NCBI RefSeq assembly: GCF_037126465.1
Contig: NC_088202.1
Location: 132,880,123-132,944,122 of the forward strand
DNA: 64,000 nucleotides
DNA from: Ornithodoros turicata
Lineage: Eukaryota > Arthropoda > Arachnida > Ixodida > Argasidae
Direction: 5' to 3'
This document shows, piece by piece, positions 11,035-22,406 of the stretch (position 1 is the stretch's first letter; every line of letters starts with the position of its first letter). The notes under the pieces are model-generated. The model worked only from the letters and a program-made list of their open reading frames with translations. It was not told the DNA's origin and did no database searches. The translations under genes and the position numbers were made by a program.

Positions 11035-11712
11035 AAGGGAGTTGCCTCAGGAAAGAAGCTGCCGATATTTCGAACAGAGACTGTTCTTCTTTAAATGGCT
11101 CTGCTTCTGGGCACCGTCCTCATCATTGGCATGGTATTTAAAGAGTCAGGTGTGACGTGTTTAAAGTTTCATGCGAATTGTTGGTCTACAGCCCGGAGGG
11201 AAGAAAGGGTCCGTACGGGCATCTACGGCCGGAGTGAATGGCCGCTTTGTTAGAGTGTGGAGGGGATTATGTGAACGTAGTGATCTAGGCTCCAGACCGG
11301 TTACAGAAAAATGGGAGGTTCACGAACACGTGGACGAAACGGGACAACAGGCAAGAATTGGCAAACATAGCGAAAGATAAGGGAAGAGAGTTGCCTCAGG
11401 ACAGAAGCCGCCGATATTTCGAACAGAGACTGTTCTTCTTCTGGGCACCGTCCTCATCATTGGCATGGTATTTAAAGGGAAGGGTTAGGTGTGACGTGTT
11501 TAAAGGTTCGTGCGAATTGTGGGTCAACAGCCCGGAGGGAAGAAAGGGTCCGTACGGGCTTCTACGGCCGGAGTGAATGGCTGCTTTGTTAGAGTGTGGA
11601 GGGGATTATGTGAACGTAGTGATCTAGGCTACAGACCGGTTACAGAAAAATGGAAGGTTCACGAACACGTAGACGAAACGGGCAGGAATTGGCAAGCATA
11701 GCGAAAGATAAG
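11035..11712 (-). repeat. Tandem terminal repeats (pLTRs) of the Penelope-like element
   Basis: Two head-to-tail copies of about 330-350 bp (about 11035-11384 and 11385-11712). Each has GGGAGTTGCCTCAGGA, the segment ATTTCGAACAGAGACTGTTC, GTCCGTACGGGC and GACCGGTTACAGAAAAATGG. The two units differ by small indels, for example 12 extra bases near 11090 in the first. Tandem LTR-like repeats are known for Penelope elements. Confidence 0.8.
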
Positions 11713-11868
11713 GAGGTTAGTGGTTACGTGGGGAAAATTCCAGAACGAGCAAAGATTTTTTTTTAAATATTTGTAATACAAAGTTGTGGCATGCAATAAA
11801 GAAAGTAGAAAGCAGTGGCCATGCAGAACATAACAGATGATAATGGAGGTAGAAGGGAAAAGCATATT

Positions 11869-14027
11869 TTATTTGTGAAGTGCTTCTAGGGTGCCTTGTG
11901 ATTTGTTGATACCGGACGGGTGAAGAGCGTTGAACTTGTATATGAGATAATAATCCCTATCACGTCTGTCACGTGTGGATCTAAACCCGGTTTCTAAAAT
12001 ATATAGTTTAATGTTGTCAAAATTGTGACTAGGAACGTTAAAGTGTTCGGCGACTGCTTTGGGGAGTTTGTTGGACGTGTCGGTTCTGTGTCCGGTAAGG
12101 CGGTTGTTCATTTGTTGGCCGGTTTCACCAATGTATTGCATAGAGCAGTCGCCGCATTCAATGCAGTATATGACATTGGAGCTTGTGCATGTGAATGCGT
12201 GGTTAACGGGATGGGTGTAATTGCTCGCAGTGCTTTTGAGGGAGTTAGCGTGTTGAACGTGCTTGCATGTTTTGCAGCGCGGGAGGTTGCAGGGTCGTGT
12301 TCCCGTGTACGGGGTGCTCGTTTTGCTGATTTTGGCATTGACCAAGGAGTCTGCCAGGTTTTTTGCGCGTCGGTATGTCACCTGTATGGGTTTGTTAATA
12401 TATTGCTAAGTCGGTCACTGCTTTGGAGGAGGGGCTGGTGCTTCTGTAGAATGACTTTGATGTTTGGAAGTGCGTTGGAATATCTTGTGATGAAGCTTAT
12501 TTGGCACGCGTCAGGATTTTTTCGGTTTTCCAGAACCTGGTTTCGATCGAGTGTGAGTGCCTTGCGACGGAATTCGATTAGGAGGGAGTCTCGATAGTCC
12601 CTTTGGGCAGTGTACTGCAAGTGTCGTCAAGCTTCACAGCGTAATCTGTGTCGTTTGAACAAATTCTGCGCAGTCTTACACTCTGCCCATTAGGAATTCC
12701 AACCTTACAGTGACGCGGGTGGTGACTCTTGAAGTGAGATATTGTTGTTTGTCAGTTGGCTTTTTGTACAGGGTTGTGGTGAGGTTGCCCTTGTCTAGTG
12801 ATATTGTGGTGTCGAGGAAGTTAATTAAGTGAGTTGACTGTTGTGATGTGAACTTTATGTTGCTATGCCCGGTGTTCAGTAGATTCCAGTAGATAAATTT
12901 CTGTCCGCCGTGTTCCCATATTATCAGTATATCATCGATGTATCGAAGGTACACAATGGGTTTTAATGAGAGGGCGCTGAGAACTTTGTTTTCTAAGAAC
13001 CCCATGAAGATATTTGCGTATGTGGGTGCAACAGGTGTGCCCATACTTGTACCGTGTACTTGTAGGTAGTATTCGCCATTGAACTCGAAGTAGTTCAGTT
13101 TAAGGACCAAGTCCATTAGAGCGAGTATGGTTTCCATGTCTCTTCTGGTGTTTGTTGTAGAAAGGGTATTGCAGAGGGTAGTGATTCCGTCGTTGTGTGG
13201 GGTGTTAGTATACAGTGATGTCACATCCAGCGTGGCTAGTATTGTGTCCCTACCAAATGTACGAGTGTTGTTTATATCTCTGATTATTCTGAGGAGGTGG
13301 GGTGTGTCTTGTACATGCGATGGCAGTGTTGTCGGAATATGGTTTAAATAGTGGTCCAGGAATTTCGAGAGTCTTTCTGTTTGTGTGTTGTTATTAGATA
13401 CAATTGGCCTGCCGGGGATGTCAGCCGTATAGAGCTCGTTGGCGTGTACCTTGTGGATTTTGGGCAGTAAATAGAAACGACCTGCGCCTGTGTTTGATGG
13501 AGTGAGACATCTGAGGTCATCACGTGTGATGAGCTTTCGTAAGTGGAGGTCCTGTATGGTATGGGTTATTAGCGCCGTGTACTCCTTTGTTGGGTCATGG
13601 TCCAGTTTGAGGTAGTGTTGCGTATTGTTGAGTTGCCTATGAGCTTCAGAAATATATTTATCTGTGGGCCAGATAACGATACTCCCACCCTTATCTGCGG
13701 GCTGGATAATGATATCATCTCTGTCGGCTAGCGCTTTGATGATATCACGCTGTGTTTTAGTGAGGTTGTGACCACGCGAGCTTTGGTAAATACCGCGAAG
13801 GATGTCGTTGCTTACTTGTTTAATGTACAGGTCTACCGCGGGTTCTCGGCCGTGATTTGGTGTCCAGGTTGATGGTAGTCGGAGGTCGTTGTTGTTTTCT
13901 TGTGTTGTATCAGCGAAGAATTCTCTAAGGCGTAGCCGTCTCGCAAAGTCTGATATGTCTTTGTGGATTTCGTACTCGTTAACAGAATTGAGTGTAGGGC
14001 AGAATGTTAACCCCCTAGAGAGGACTT
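11869..14027 (-). mobile_element. Penelope-like retroelement, degenerate (RT + GIY-YIG endonuclease)
   Basis: On the minus strand the reverse transcriptase frame runs from about 14027 to 12745, with no ATG in the first part. It has the Penelope-type start SRGLTFCPT, then PADKGGSIVIW, RFYLLPKIHK, DVTSLYTNTP, GTSMGTPVAP and the catalytic YLRYIDDILI. The endonuclease frame (12381-11869) carries a Cys-rich segment (CNLPRCKTCKHVQ), VIYCIECGDC and QYIGETGQQMNNRLTGHR, which are GIY-YIG features. Frameshifts near 12745, near 12620 and near 12380 split the polyprotein, so the copy is inactive. The 5' end is truncated at about 14027, where foldback sequence resumes. Confidence 0.9.
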
Positions 14028-14280
14028 GTAGTATTTTTTATAGAACGTCTATAGAGAGTAGACAACTTTTTTTGTAAGGGTAAGACTCCGGCTTGTGATC
14101 GGTTTCTTTCAGAACTTCACCGGTCGAAAGTCTGTATGTTGAATGCCATGAATGTTCCTTGAAAAGACGGATATTTTACCTCGGAGCATCATACAGACTG
14201 AGGATACTGTAACAACTAGCATTAACTTTTGTTAAAATACATGGTTCAAACAGCTCTTTATTAACCGGGCCTCGGTTGTC

Positions 14281-14901
14281 CCTCTTTTCTCAATGGGAAG
14301 TAAGTGGGATATCGAGCGTCACGATTTTTCTTCCCTTAATTCCGAAGTTGTAGAGTGTGGCAAGAGGGTCCCATCCTGGGAACCACCTCCAAAGTCTGAT
14401 ACCACGCTGACAAAATACAGTAAACAAAACTTCCAGACGAGTGCTACAACAAGTGTTCGAACGCATGAAAGAAAGCTTTAGGTATAAACGATTTGATGGA
14501 GATGGACCATGCTGCTACAGCGGCTACTTCAAAAGGTATTACACTATTCCAAATACCTCAGGAAGATTTTCAGATGCTCACTCAAAAGATCACTTGATTC
14601 AAAATGGCAGGACGTTTATCGTGTGTTTTATGAACAACGTTACGCATTAGTCATCTATTCCTGGCCCACGGGTTTTTACTGTATGGAGGGGAGACGCCTC
14701 AGTGTATACACTGTGGTGAGCTTCTTTCTGTCCTGCACATGCTCATCACATGTTCGTACCGTGAAAACTCATCGTCGGCATCATTTGAGAGAGTTTTATA
14801 CACAACTTCACCCAGCGCTGTTGCTCGGTGATGAAGCTACCATGTCACTTAGCAGAGCCGTCAATTTCTTGAAAGACGCCGGGATGGTCAATCTCTTGTA
14901 A
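14281..14901 (+). mobile_element. Non-LTR retrotransposon, 3' remnant
   Basis: Frames on + contain a CxxC...HxxxxC zinc-finger-like segment (CIHCGELLSVLHMLITC, about 14700-14750). It is followed, after a frame change, by HLREFYTQLHPALLLGDEA and an FLKDAGMVNLL end. This is the usual C-terminal finish of arthropod non-LTR retrotransposon ORF2 proteins. The upstream part is frame-broken and no RT domain is left. Confidence 0.55.
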
Positions 14902-16266
14902 TTTTACACAGATGTTTTATGCATTTGTGAACATTTTTTACTAACATCATATATTGGCTGTACGAACAGCTGTACGAGCCGACAGAACAGGAGAACGTGC
15001 ATGCAGCACAGGGGTTACACAAACCAGCCATTGTTGTAACCACCCTCACGGGTGGTCAGGACATCCCTGACACCCCTCTGGATACGCCCCTGCCCGCTTT
15101 TTTCGCAAAACCGCCATCTTGTCTTGGTTACACGTCATAGGCAACGTCATTTTGACGTCATATGACTTTGTTTACATGTTGTTTTAGCACTTGCCGGCAT
15201 ATTCCCGTTGGCATAAAGTCAAGAGATGAACAGGTTTTGCCAGCGGAAGCTATACGGTGCTTCTTCCGCGCCATAGTATCCTATTTCTCCTTTCTTTAAG
15301 TACATCATACGGGCTCAGTGTGCCTTAAAGGGAGACTCCGCACCAAAAACGCGTTGAAGTAACAGTGCGACATCAATCCGTACCGTATGATATTTCAGTG
15401 AATACAATTTCTCATCCCCAAGTGGACCAGATGGTTAGAAAACGAATAGTTTCCTTTGAGTGATTAGGAGCTCCTCCACGGAAAAGCAGTCCAGCAACAG
15501 TGTGCTTCACCTCACCGGTATTGCTCGTGTACGGCTTTCTGTAGGTTTTGCTTTTACCGCTGGCGAATATTTTAGAACGAAATCGAGGAAGCAGACGACT
15601 GGTCATCCACGCGACACGAAGAAGTTACAAAGCGCGTGCCCAAAAAAACAGCCGGTATCCCACACGAGACTACGGGTGACGTCACGCATGGTACAGGAGG
15701 TAGTAGAGGGAACCTTCAGAAGTTTCGGTTTCGTTTTGAGCTTCCCAGCTCTTTTGGCAGCTAACGCGTCCCCGATTGCCAAACCAACTGTATTTCTCAT
15801 TTCGGGAGAATGTATCGAACTTATTTATACAGCCATTATAATAGTTTCGGATTGTCCCGGAATCTACCTTTACCGCGGGGCCGTCATCACATCTTTGGAA
15901 GTGGTCAACAGTAGGAGCCCTCAGTGACTCAGTTCATCCATGGGCAGCAAGCTGTGAGAGAAAAAAAAATTCTAAGGACTTCTTCAAAGAATGTTTGACA
16001 TGGTCCAAATACACGACGGGATTACGTTATATTCCGTATAGCCGCAGTCATCATGCCGGTCACCTTAGGACTCAACAAAACAATGACTGTCGACCAGAGG
16101 TGCCCAGGAGTTGAACGTCCAGGTCAGGACACTACGTGTTGGAAGCCTACGCAATTTCCACATACTAATTGACAATGTCGTTCATGTTGAAGCCGAGTGT
16201 AAACCAAGAAAACGAACAGGCAACGTGGGCAACGGTTACCGATTTTTTCATCGGAATGTGTCATTA
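14902..16266. other. Stretch without a recognised gene
   Basis: AAAGGGAGACTCCGCAC near 15327 resembles a DNA-transposon end, and the 155-codon frame that follows (15460-15927) has no recognisable domain. Nothing else is supported. Confidence 0.4.
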
Positions 16267-16267
16267 G

Positions 16268-16345
16268 TTCAAATTTTTAGAAAAGTAACTAGCTCGTTAC
16301 TTCGTTACTACAAAGTAACGAGTTACGTATAAGTCTGAGTCTGAT
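16268..16345. repeat. GTAAC/GTTAC transposon-end repeat
   Basis: AAAAGTAACTAGCTCGTTAC followed by TTCGTTACTACAAAGTAACG. This is the alternating GTAAC..GTTAC pattern seen at the ends of many hAT-like elements. Confidence 0.4.
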
Positions 16346-17212
16346 GCTAGCGGTCTTCTGTATTGTTTGAACACTAACGCACGTCCCACCAGGCAATGGC
16401 GCTATTTAATTAATGACGCTCCAGAATTTAACTGTAACTGAGTTACTGAGGCATGCTAATATTTTCCCTGCGTGCTAGTTCCCTATCTTCGTTTTGTCGA
16501 GACTTCAAATAACCTGCCGTTTTGTGTGTGTGTGTGTGTGTTTTCTTTGTTTTTGTTTTTGTTTTTCAACCAGGAATTCCACGAATGTTGTCATCTCATA
16601 GGCAGCCAGGATGACCCTTGGACGAACTCCCACCTTGCCGTTTAAGCCGATGAGAAATCCATTCTTTATAACGCGGTATAACTGCCCTAGGACAGTAAAA
16701 TGCGCCAAAAGAAAGTTTTGCTCCACTGTGATTCATATGCTCGCCTCTGCGCCATGCTTCGCGCAGAGGGGAGCTCATTGTTCATGAGCATCGTTGTTAT
16801 TGTCGCGTGCAGTTCATGCGGGAAACTGGAGTTCATTCCTGCCATTTTGCAACACATCATTTGTTACTAACTTTCGCCGCTTACAGCTTATTGTAACCCC
16901 TGAAATACTTCTCTGAAATTTCTTTTGTACCTTCACACACACACTGCATTGTACTTACATTCTATTAACTTTATCCTTGAGTGATCATCTGTCGCTTCCA
17001 CGAATGGGTACACTAATGTTCAACATCGGTGACAATCAGCGAGCGAAGCTGTTCCGAACCCGCTAGAATGGCTTTAAAGCCCGTAAGTTTCCCTTGGTCC
17101 ATCAAGGGCAGAAAGTGTAAGGAAGAAGAAGAAAGCCGTCCAAGCTGAAGAAAAAGAGGCAGTTCCTTCATCGAAGTTTAACAGCGAAGGCTCCTTGCGT
17201 TGCCACAAAACA

Positions 17213-17749
17213 ATGTCGAAAAAGCCTGATGCACAGCCTGTCCCGAAAACCGCCGACCTTTACCGTACTCCATCAGACTTGATTCATGCCGACATGGAAC
17301 ATTTCTGGTCAGAGAAGAGCGAACAGAGCCGTAGTAAGGAGAAGCCACTGACAATTGCCGATTTGACAGCCTCGAGCCAGCCGACGCCAACGAGCGAGGC
17401 AGCGCTGGACCGTCCAGAATCACCCACACCTTCTGGCAGCCAGTATCAAGAGACTCCACCTCTACAAGGACGCCGGTTCCAACTACTTTCAGGTCGCCGT
17501 AGACGCATTCTGCTGCGTGCGGTGTGTGTGGCAGTTGGGCTGGCTGGATTGATTCTGGGAATTATACTAGGTTCTTTCTGGAAAGCTGCTGATGTTGACG
17601 AATCGGAGACTGAAGCTATTCATGAGCCGATGCCATCGAATGACAGTACAACCGACCACACTGTGCCGGAGACCACAACCTTCATTGCGACTACAGACCT
17701 CAATACTGCGACAAACCTCAACGTAGCCGCTGATGTTACTTCGGAGTGA
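17213..17749 (+). CDS. Putative single-pass membrane protein (unknown)
   Basis: A 178-residue intronless frame starting at ATGTCGAAAAAG. Residues 1-95 are hydrophilic and Ser/Pro/Thr-rich. A basic cluster (GRRRR, about 94-98) is followed by one strong helix, about 103-121 (AVCVAVGLAGLILGIILGS). The last 55 residues are acidic and Thr-rich with an NDST glycosylation site. A type II topology (N-terminus inside) fits the positive-inside rule. The layout resembles the N-terminal anchor of M13 neprilysin-like peptidases, but no peptidase domain follows, so it may be a stand-alone protein or the first part of a broken gene. AATAAATAAATAAA at about 17859 could be its poly(A) signal. Confidence 0.45.
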   Translation: MSKKPDAQPVPKTADLYRTPSDLIHADMEHFWSEKSEQSRSKEKPLTIADLTASSQPTPTSEAALDRPESPTPSGSQYQETPPLQGRRFQLLSGRRRRILLRAVCVAVGLAGLILGIILGSFWKAADVDESETEAIHEPMPSNDSTTDHTVPETTTFIATTDLNTATNLNVAADVTSE

Positions 17750-18165
17750 TGGCAAGTGCATCACGCTGTGTTGCTAGTGGTATTGTGATCAATTGACATT
17801 CGCATATTACTGGAAACAGTATTATATAATATTCGCTTCTGGCGAATGTCGGTGTTCTAATAAATAAATAAATCGTCACCTCTCCTCACCTTCTTCCCTT
17901 TGCCGAAAAAATTCTCATCCCACACAGCTCTGCCTCTTTTCTGAAAAGTTTCCTCGCGTCACCTCAATCTTTTTCTTTAAAAAAAATCCTAACCTTGCTT
18001 CACCGCCACATTTTCGTAAGTTTACCTCAGTTCACTTTGCCGTTCACCATAGCTGTAGTGACTGGAAGGAATATAGTGTGAATAGTGGGCGGGAGACGCT
18101 GCACAGAATTGCGATGAACAATCCTAGATGGCGCCGCGCACAGCAGAGTACAAGTGTCGTATATA

Positions 18166-18746
18166 CAGGGTGTGTGCAGAAAAACATGACCCGCATTTTT
18201 ACATGTAACTCGTTGTCTACTTAGCCGAGAAACTTCCGATGGCGCACGACGGCGTATTTATGCGTGCGAAAGCTACAAAAAAATTCTGGAAGCCATACTC
18301 AGTGTAGAAAAATAAACAGGGCGCGAAAACTTGGGCTTCCATGCATTAGAATAGGGCGGTCATGACAGTGCATTTCAGTGCATTTCCGTCTCATGAGAGT
18401 TATGTGCAGGCACCGCCAGGGGTACTGCCGATGAGCATCCATGTGGAACATCGTTTCGATTTATGCACCGATAGCTCCCCTAGCGGTACTTGAACACAAC
18501 TCTCCTACGTGCACCATGTTGCCCTTTCACATACACCCTGTCGTCCACCATGTTGCCCTATTCTAATGCACGGAAGCCGACGTTTTCGTTGTTCCGTTTA
18601 TTTTTTAAGCTGGGTATGGCTTCCACAATTTTTCTACAGATTCCGCACGCATAAATGCGCCATCTTGCGCCACCGGAAGTTCGTTAGTTAGGTAGGCAAC
18701 AAGCTATGTGCCTAAATGCGGGTCATGTTTTTCTGCACACACCCTG
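18166..18746. mobile_element. Non-autonomous element with about 200 bp inverted repeats
   Basis: CAGGGTGTGTGCAGAAAAAC at 18166 is exactly inverted at the right end (18746). The arms stay alignable for about 200 bp, including TTTATGCGTGCG, GGAAGCCATAC.CAG, AATAAAC.G, CTTCC.TGCATTAGAATAGG and GGGC. The centre is unrelated. No transposase is present. Confidence 0.8.
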
Positions 18747-20473
18747 CAGAGAGGCCATCTTTTGATCTTTTGCCGCTTCACGGGAGGAGCTTGTTTTGAC
18801 GTCAGAGTCGCCGTTGCACCGCCCAAAAAGCTTGAATCCAAGCAAAATCCGCTTATGAGCGAGCAGATATGCGCCATTTTGATGCAGTCCCCCATCAATT
18901 TCATACACTGGATACTACGAGTAACATAAGGGTCAGGTAGGCCATTGTACAATGCAAACCAGGCATATCTTGCATTGTAGGACTCATCGTTGTCGTCACT
19001 GTTGGTTTTGCATGTTCATGAATGCTGCTTTGCTAGTGAGAAGACGTAACTGTGTACACAATCAAAAGAATCTCTGCGGTTCCTGCTTTCAATAACCATA
19101 TGTGGTGAAGAAATGGTGCAGTGTGAAGACACAAATTATTGAGCGGTTAAACTGGTCATACTGTTAGTCATATGTGCATGTATTGACAGCTTCGAAAGTT
19201 TCAACCCTTTGTTTCAGTTCAAGAAGCATGACTCACAAGACGTGCAGATACTTGTAGTCAGATATTCCAAGCACAGTGGCATGTGTAAATGTGTGTGTGT
19301 GTGTGTAAATAATTTTCATTCAAATGTGTAATAATTCCCGAACCGCACTTTCCTAGTCTCTTAGCCAGCTGAACTCTCGCTCCCGCCCCCCTTCCCTCTA
19401 AACTGCTTGGTCCCTGGCCAGATCCAGTCCACCAAAGCCGTGCCCTGAGAGCTCTTCTGACATTTCTGGACACCACTGGACTTCGAACTTTATTGTGAAG
19501 GGGCTCATTATTTCATTCCTCACATCACCATCAGCAATGGGGTAGAGTATCCACCATGGCAATAAAACTCCCCTCAACTCCGCTCAAAACTCCACTCATC
19601 ATCTTCAAAATAAAGTTGTTGTTGTTGTTGATTTTGCGCAACTAACGCACGATAATGGCGATCTCCCATTAGTGTATCTCTCCGAATATGTCCAGTGTCC
19701 CGGCGATACGGGCGTAGACCTCACCACGACATTTCCGTCCACGCGGGTCCCCTAAATTGTCTTCCCATAACTTTATTACAGCCCATGTATCCATTTCTTG
19801 CCACTGTACACGCGGAATTTTGGGCTCGATTATTTAGGCGCGACAATATCGAGTTAATTGTCACTCGAAAAAGACATGGTAGGGCCACTGTAAGTTTGCA
19901 AACGTATTTTAACGACTGCTAAATATCTTGAAGAAAGGCATTTTCGTGCTAAATAATCGGGTTCTGCGAATCCTCGGCGGATGCTGCTTTCGAGGATACG
20001 CCTTTTCGGTCGAAAAAAAAGGATAGTCGATTTCCTTTGTTAGAAAAGGCTCGTGATCTGAAAGAAGAATCTCTGGTAATGTGTGTCAATGGGCACAAAC
20101 GCCGTTCCGGTAGGTGTCCTCCTCTGGAAAGGCCTTTAGAGTACCCGTGTGTAAGGGACATTAATGAGACCATGAAATGAAAGTTGCAGGCCTACGACCA
20201 TTTTCAATTTGTTCCTCCGTACTAAAACATTCACCCTGTGAAATATGAAGTTGAAAATATTTCAAAATAACCAATGCCAAGCAGAGGCTCCTTGTTGTGT
20301 GTGTGTGTGTGTGTATGGGGCGTTATATTTATTAGGACAAAGAAAAAAAGGAGGAAAGGTCAGCCAAACGGTACGTCGGCTTGCTATTCCGCAAAGAAAA
20401 AATTAAAATAAATAAACACTAAAAAAGAAGAATACAAATAAAAATACAACCTTTGTTGGGTTAGACAGAGTCA
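18747..20473. other. Stretch without a recognised gene
   Basis: GT microsatellites at about 19290-19306 and 20297-20312, (GTT)n near 19615-19629, and short open frames only. No RNA gene or splice-supported exon found. Confidence 0.5.
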
Positions 20474-20900
20474 GGGCCTGTTCCCAGATGCAGCCCTTTG
20501 CAAGACAGCGCTATAAAATAGCGCTGTTTGTTTCCCTCGTCGCAGTGCTACGAACTGCTGAAAAACAGGTTTTGAGGCCTTCTGTGTGATAGTCCCTTCT
20601 ATGTTCTTCCAGCATCAGAACATCAGTTCTCTCAGGTTTTGTCAAGATTTGAGCTCCTGTCAATTTTTCAGCGCTCGTTTCTAGCGCTGATATATATGAT
20701 GGCCAATCAAGAGGCTCTTCTACTCATGAGGTCGCGGAAAGCATGTGATTATTTTGCTTCCTTAATTTCCGCTGTTGTGTTGGTGTCATGGTGAACAGAA
20801 CATGAGGGGGCGTCGAATTTCTACAGGAATCAAGAATAAAACAAGACGACATGGCGCTGCTTCACATCGCCAATAAGGGTTCGCGAGACTGGAACAGCCG
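20474..20900 (+). mobile_element. TAGCGCT-rich TIR element, copy 1
   Basis: Starts with CAGGGCCTGTTCC, then AGCGCTATAAAATAGCGCTG. A downstream TTTTTCAGCGCT, TTTCTAGCGCTGATAT and GGCCAATCAAGAGGC segment is collinear with 24.07-24.18 kb. The right end is not clear. A PIF/Harbinger-type end (GGGCCTGTTC) is suggested by the sequence; superfamily not proven. Confidence 0.5.
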
Positions 20901-21067
20901 AGCGCTACGTGATCTTCACTGCAGGTGAGAACACCAATGTAGGATGCAGCGCTTGGTTTCCTGCACTCTGAACCAAAGCACTTTATGTGAGAAAGGACCG
21001 CCAGAAAGAGTCGCCATACCTAACGCGCCCTATGGCGACTGTGTTTTTGGCGGCCGTACCTCTGGAG

Positions 21068-21107
21068 ACGGTGGTGGTGGCGGTGGTGGTGGTGGTGGTG
21101 GTGGTGA
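21068..21107 (+). repeat. (GGT)n microsatellite
   Basis: About 12 GGT/GGC units in a row. They create a spurious poly-Val/poly-Gly frame. Confidence 0.9.
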
Positions 21108-21984
21108 TAGGGCTTGCCGTTGTCGGCCTCACGTATGTGGGCAACGTCACGACTCACGCTCTGGGGGAAGAAGGAGCCATCAAACACATGGGCAGCCAAT
21201 GGTAGACACTACATGCGTCCGTTTGAAATCGCGTGCGGTGATCGGCTGAAGCTGCCGAAGCTAACAACATCTGGACTTTATGTCTCGACTTGTCGACACA
21301 GTTCCCCGTGAAGACTGTCAAGGACGCACAATCCCACCTGCGATAGTCTTGACGCTGCCAGCCGGAGCGTGGCCGACTACGGCAAGCAGTTCCATCACCA
21401 CCACCACATTCACCACTTCGGCTTTATAAGTTTACGTGACAAAAGCGTGAGAGGAGGCATCATTCTCTCTCTCTCTTTTTCAATCTAAGTGGCTCTCTGG
21501 GAAAGGCAGTCGTGGAACGGTGAGCGAGTTTCGCCGATTCGGAAATAACGTCCCTATAGTGGTGGTACCCACCCTGAATTCTCCACTGGCTCCTGTCACC
21601 TCAACATTTTTTATGCTGGTCGGCCCAAGGTGATTTAACCGGTGACCTCCCTCGCGTCCGTTTCCTCGCGCACCCGGCCCCGTCTGACCGTCGTGTGTCG
21701 CTGACACAATCGTAGCTCTTCTGATTTCTCCGGGATAAATGGTAGGCAAACAAATATTTCATGCGTATCACTGACACAAAACCTAGACGTTTACGTAGGA
21801 CCATTTACTTCTCAGACGTTCAATACTGCCACAGAACAGTCTGCACGACTGAAGTTGGTCCCACCACACATAAGACCAATTTTTGATTGTCATAACCTGG
21901 ATCAATGTTCCTGGATATTAACCTGGATACTCGAATGTTCTAATGTCTCTATGCACTGTCATTCATAAATAGAAAACCAGAACG

Positions 21985-22291
21985 GACCGGATCAGATTGT
22001 GCACTTGTTGCGTATTTTTCATGGATCGCTGGGTCAGTGCCCTTCCAGAAGACACCAGGAAGGTCAATCTACTCGATATTGGACGCGCCCCTGTTACGCC
22101 CTGTTCGTGCATCGGCAAGGCGGTGCTGCCCCAGGGACACTGTCGGTTCTTTCGTTAAAATCTATGTATGGGGCAAATACCAAGGAAAAATAGTGATCAG
22201 ATAAGCCGCACCGATAGATAAGCCGCAGAGCACCCGTTAGAAAAAGAAAAAACGCGTATAAGCCGCGGCTAATACGCGTGAAATTACGGTA
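21985..22291 (+). mobile_element. Half copy of the TACCGTATTTTCACGCG element
   Basis: Collinear with 52265-52596: TTGTGC(A/C)CTTGTTGCGT, CACTGTCGG.TCTTTCGTT, AAATACCA.GG.AAAATAG and ATAAGCCGC words, ending with GCGGCTAATACGCGTGAAAT. The left half of the element is missing. Confidence 0.7.
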
Positions 22292-22406
22292 CTTGGTGCT
22301 TAGTTCAAGTACAGCTTTGAGGTAATGTGAAATCAACGAAATCAATCAGTTGCAACTCATTTGCACGGCACGTGACAACATTGCACTGCTCAGTGTAAAA
22401 CATATA

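Larger units (their letters stand above)
10123..14081. mobile_element. Foldback element interrupted by a Penelope-like insertion
   Basis: ACCCTTACAAAAG at about 10123 is inverted at about 14069-14081 (CTTTTTTTGTAAGGGT), and CTCTCTATAG-type words follow on both inner sides. Between them, 10.12-11.03 and 14.03-14.08 kb look like one short element full of TCTATAC/TCTATAG words. The Penelope-like element occupies the rest. Part of the left portion (about 10475-10665) is similar to 50105-50290 inside the large foldback at 49-51 kb, so the two are related families. Confidence 0.55.

Noticed and set aside
12025..12597. 190-codon + frame
   Set aside because: Shadow of the Penelope-like endonuclease frame on the minus strand.
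20987..21205. Poly-Val membrane-like frame
   Set aside because: It is a translation of a (GGT)n microsatellite.
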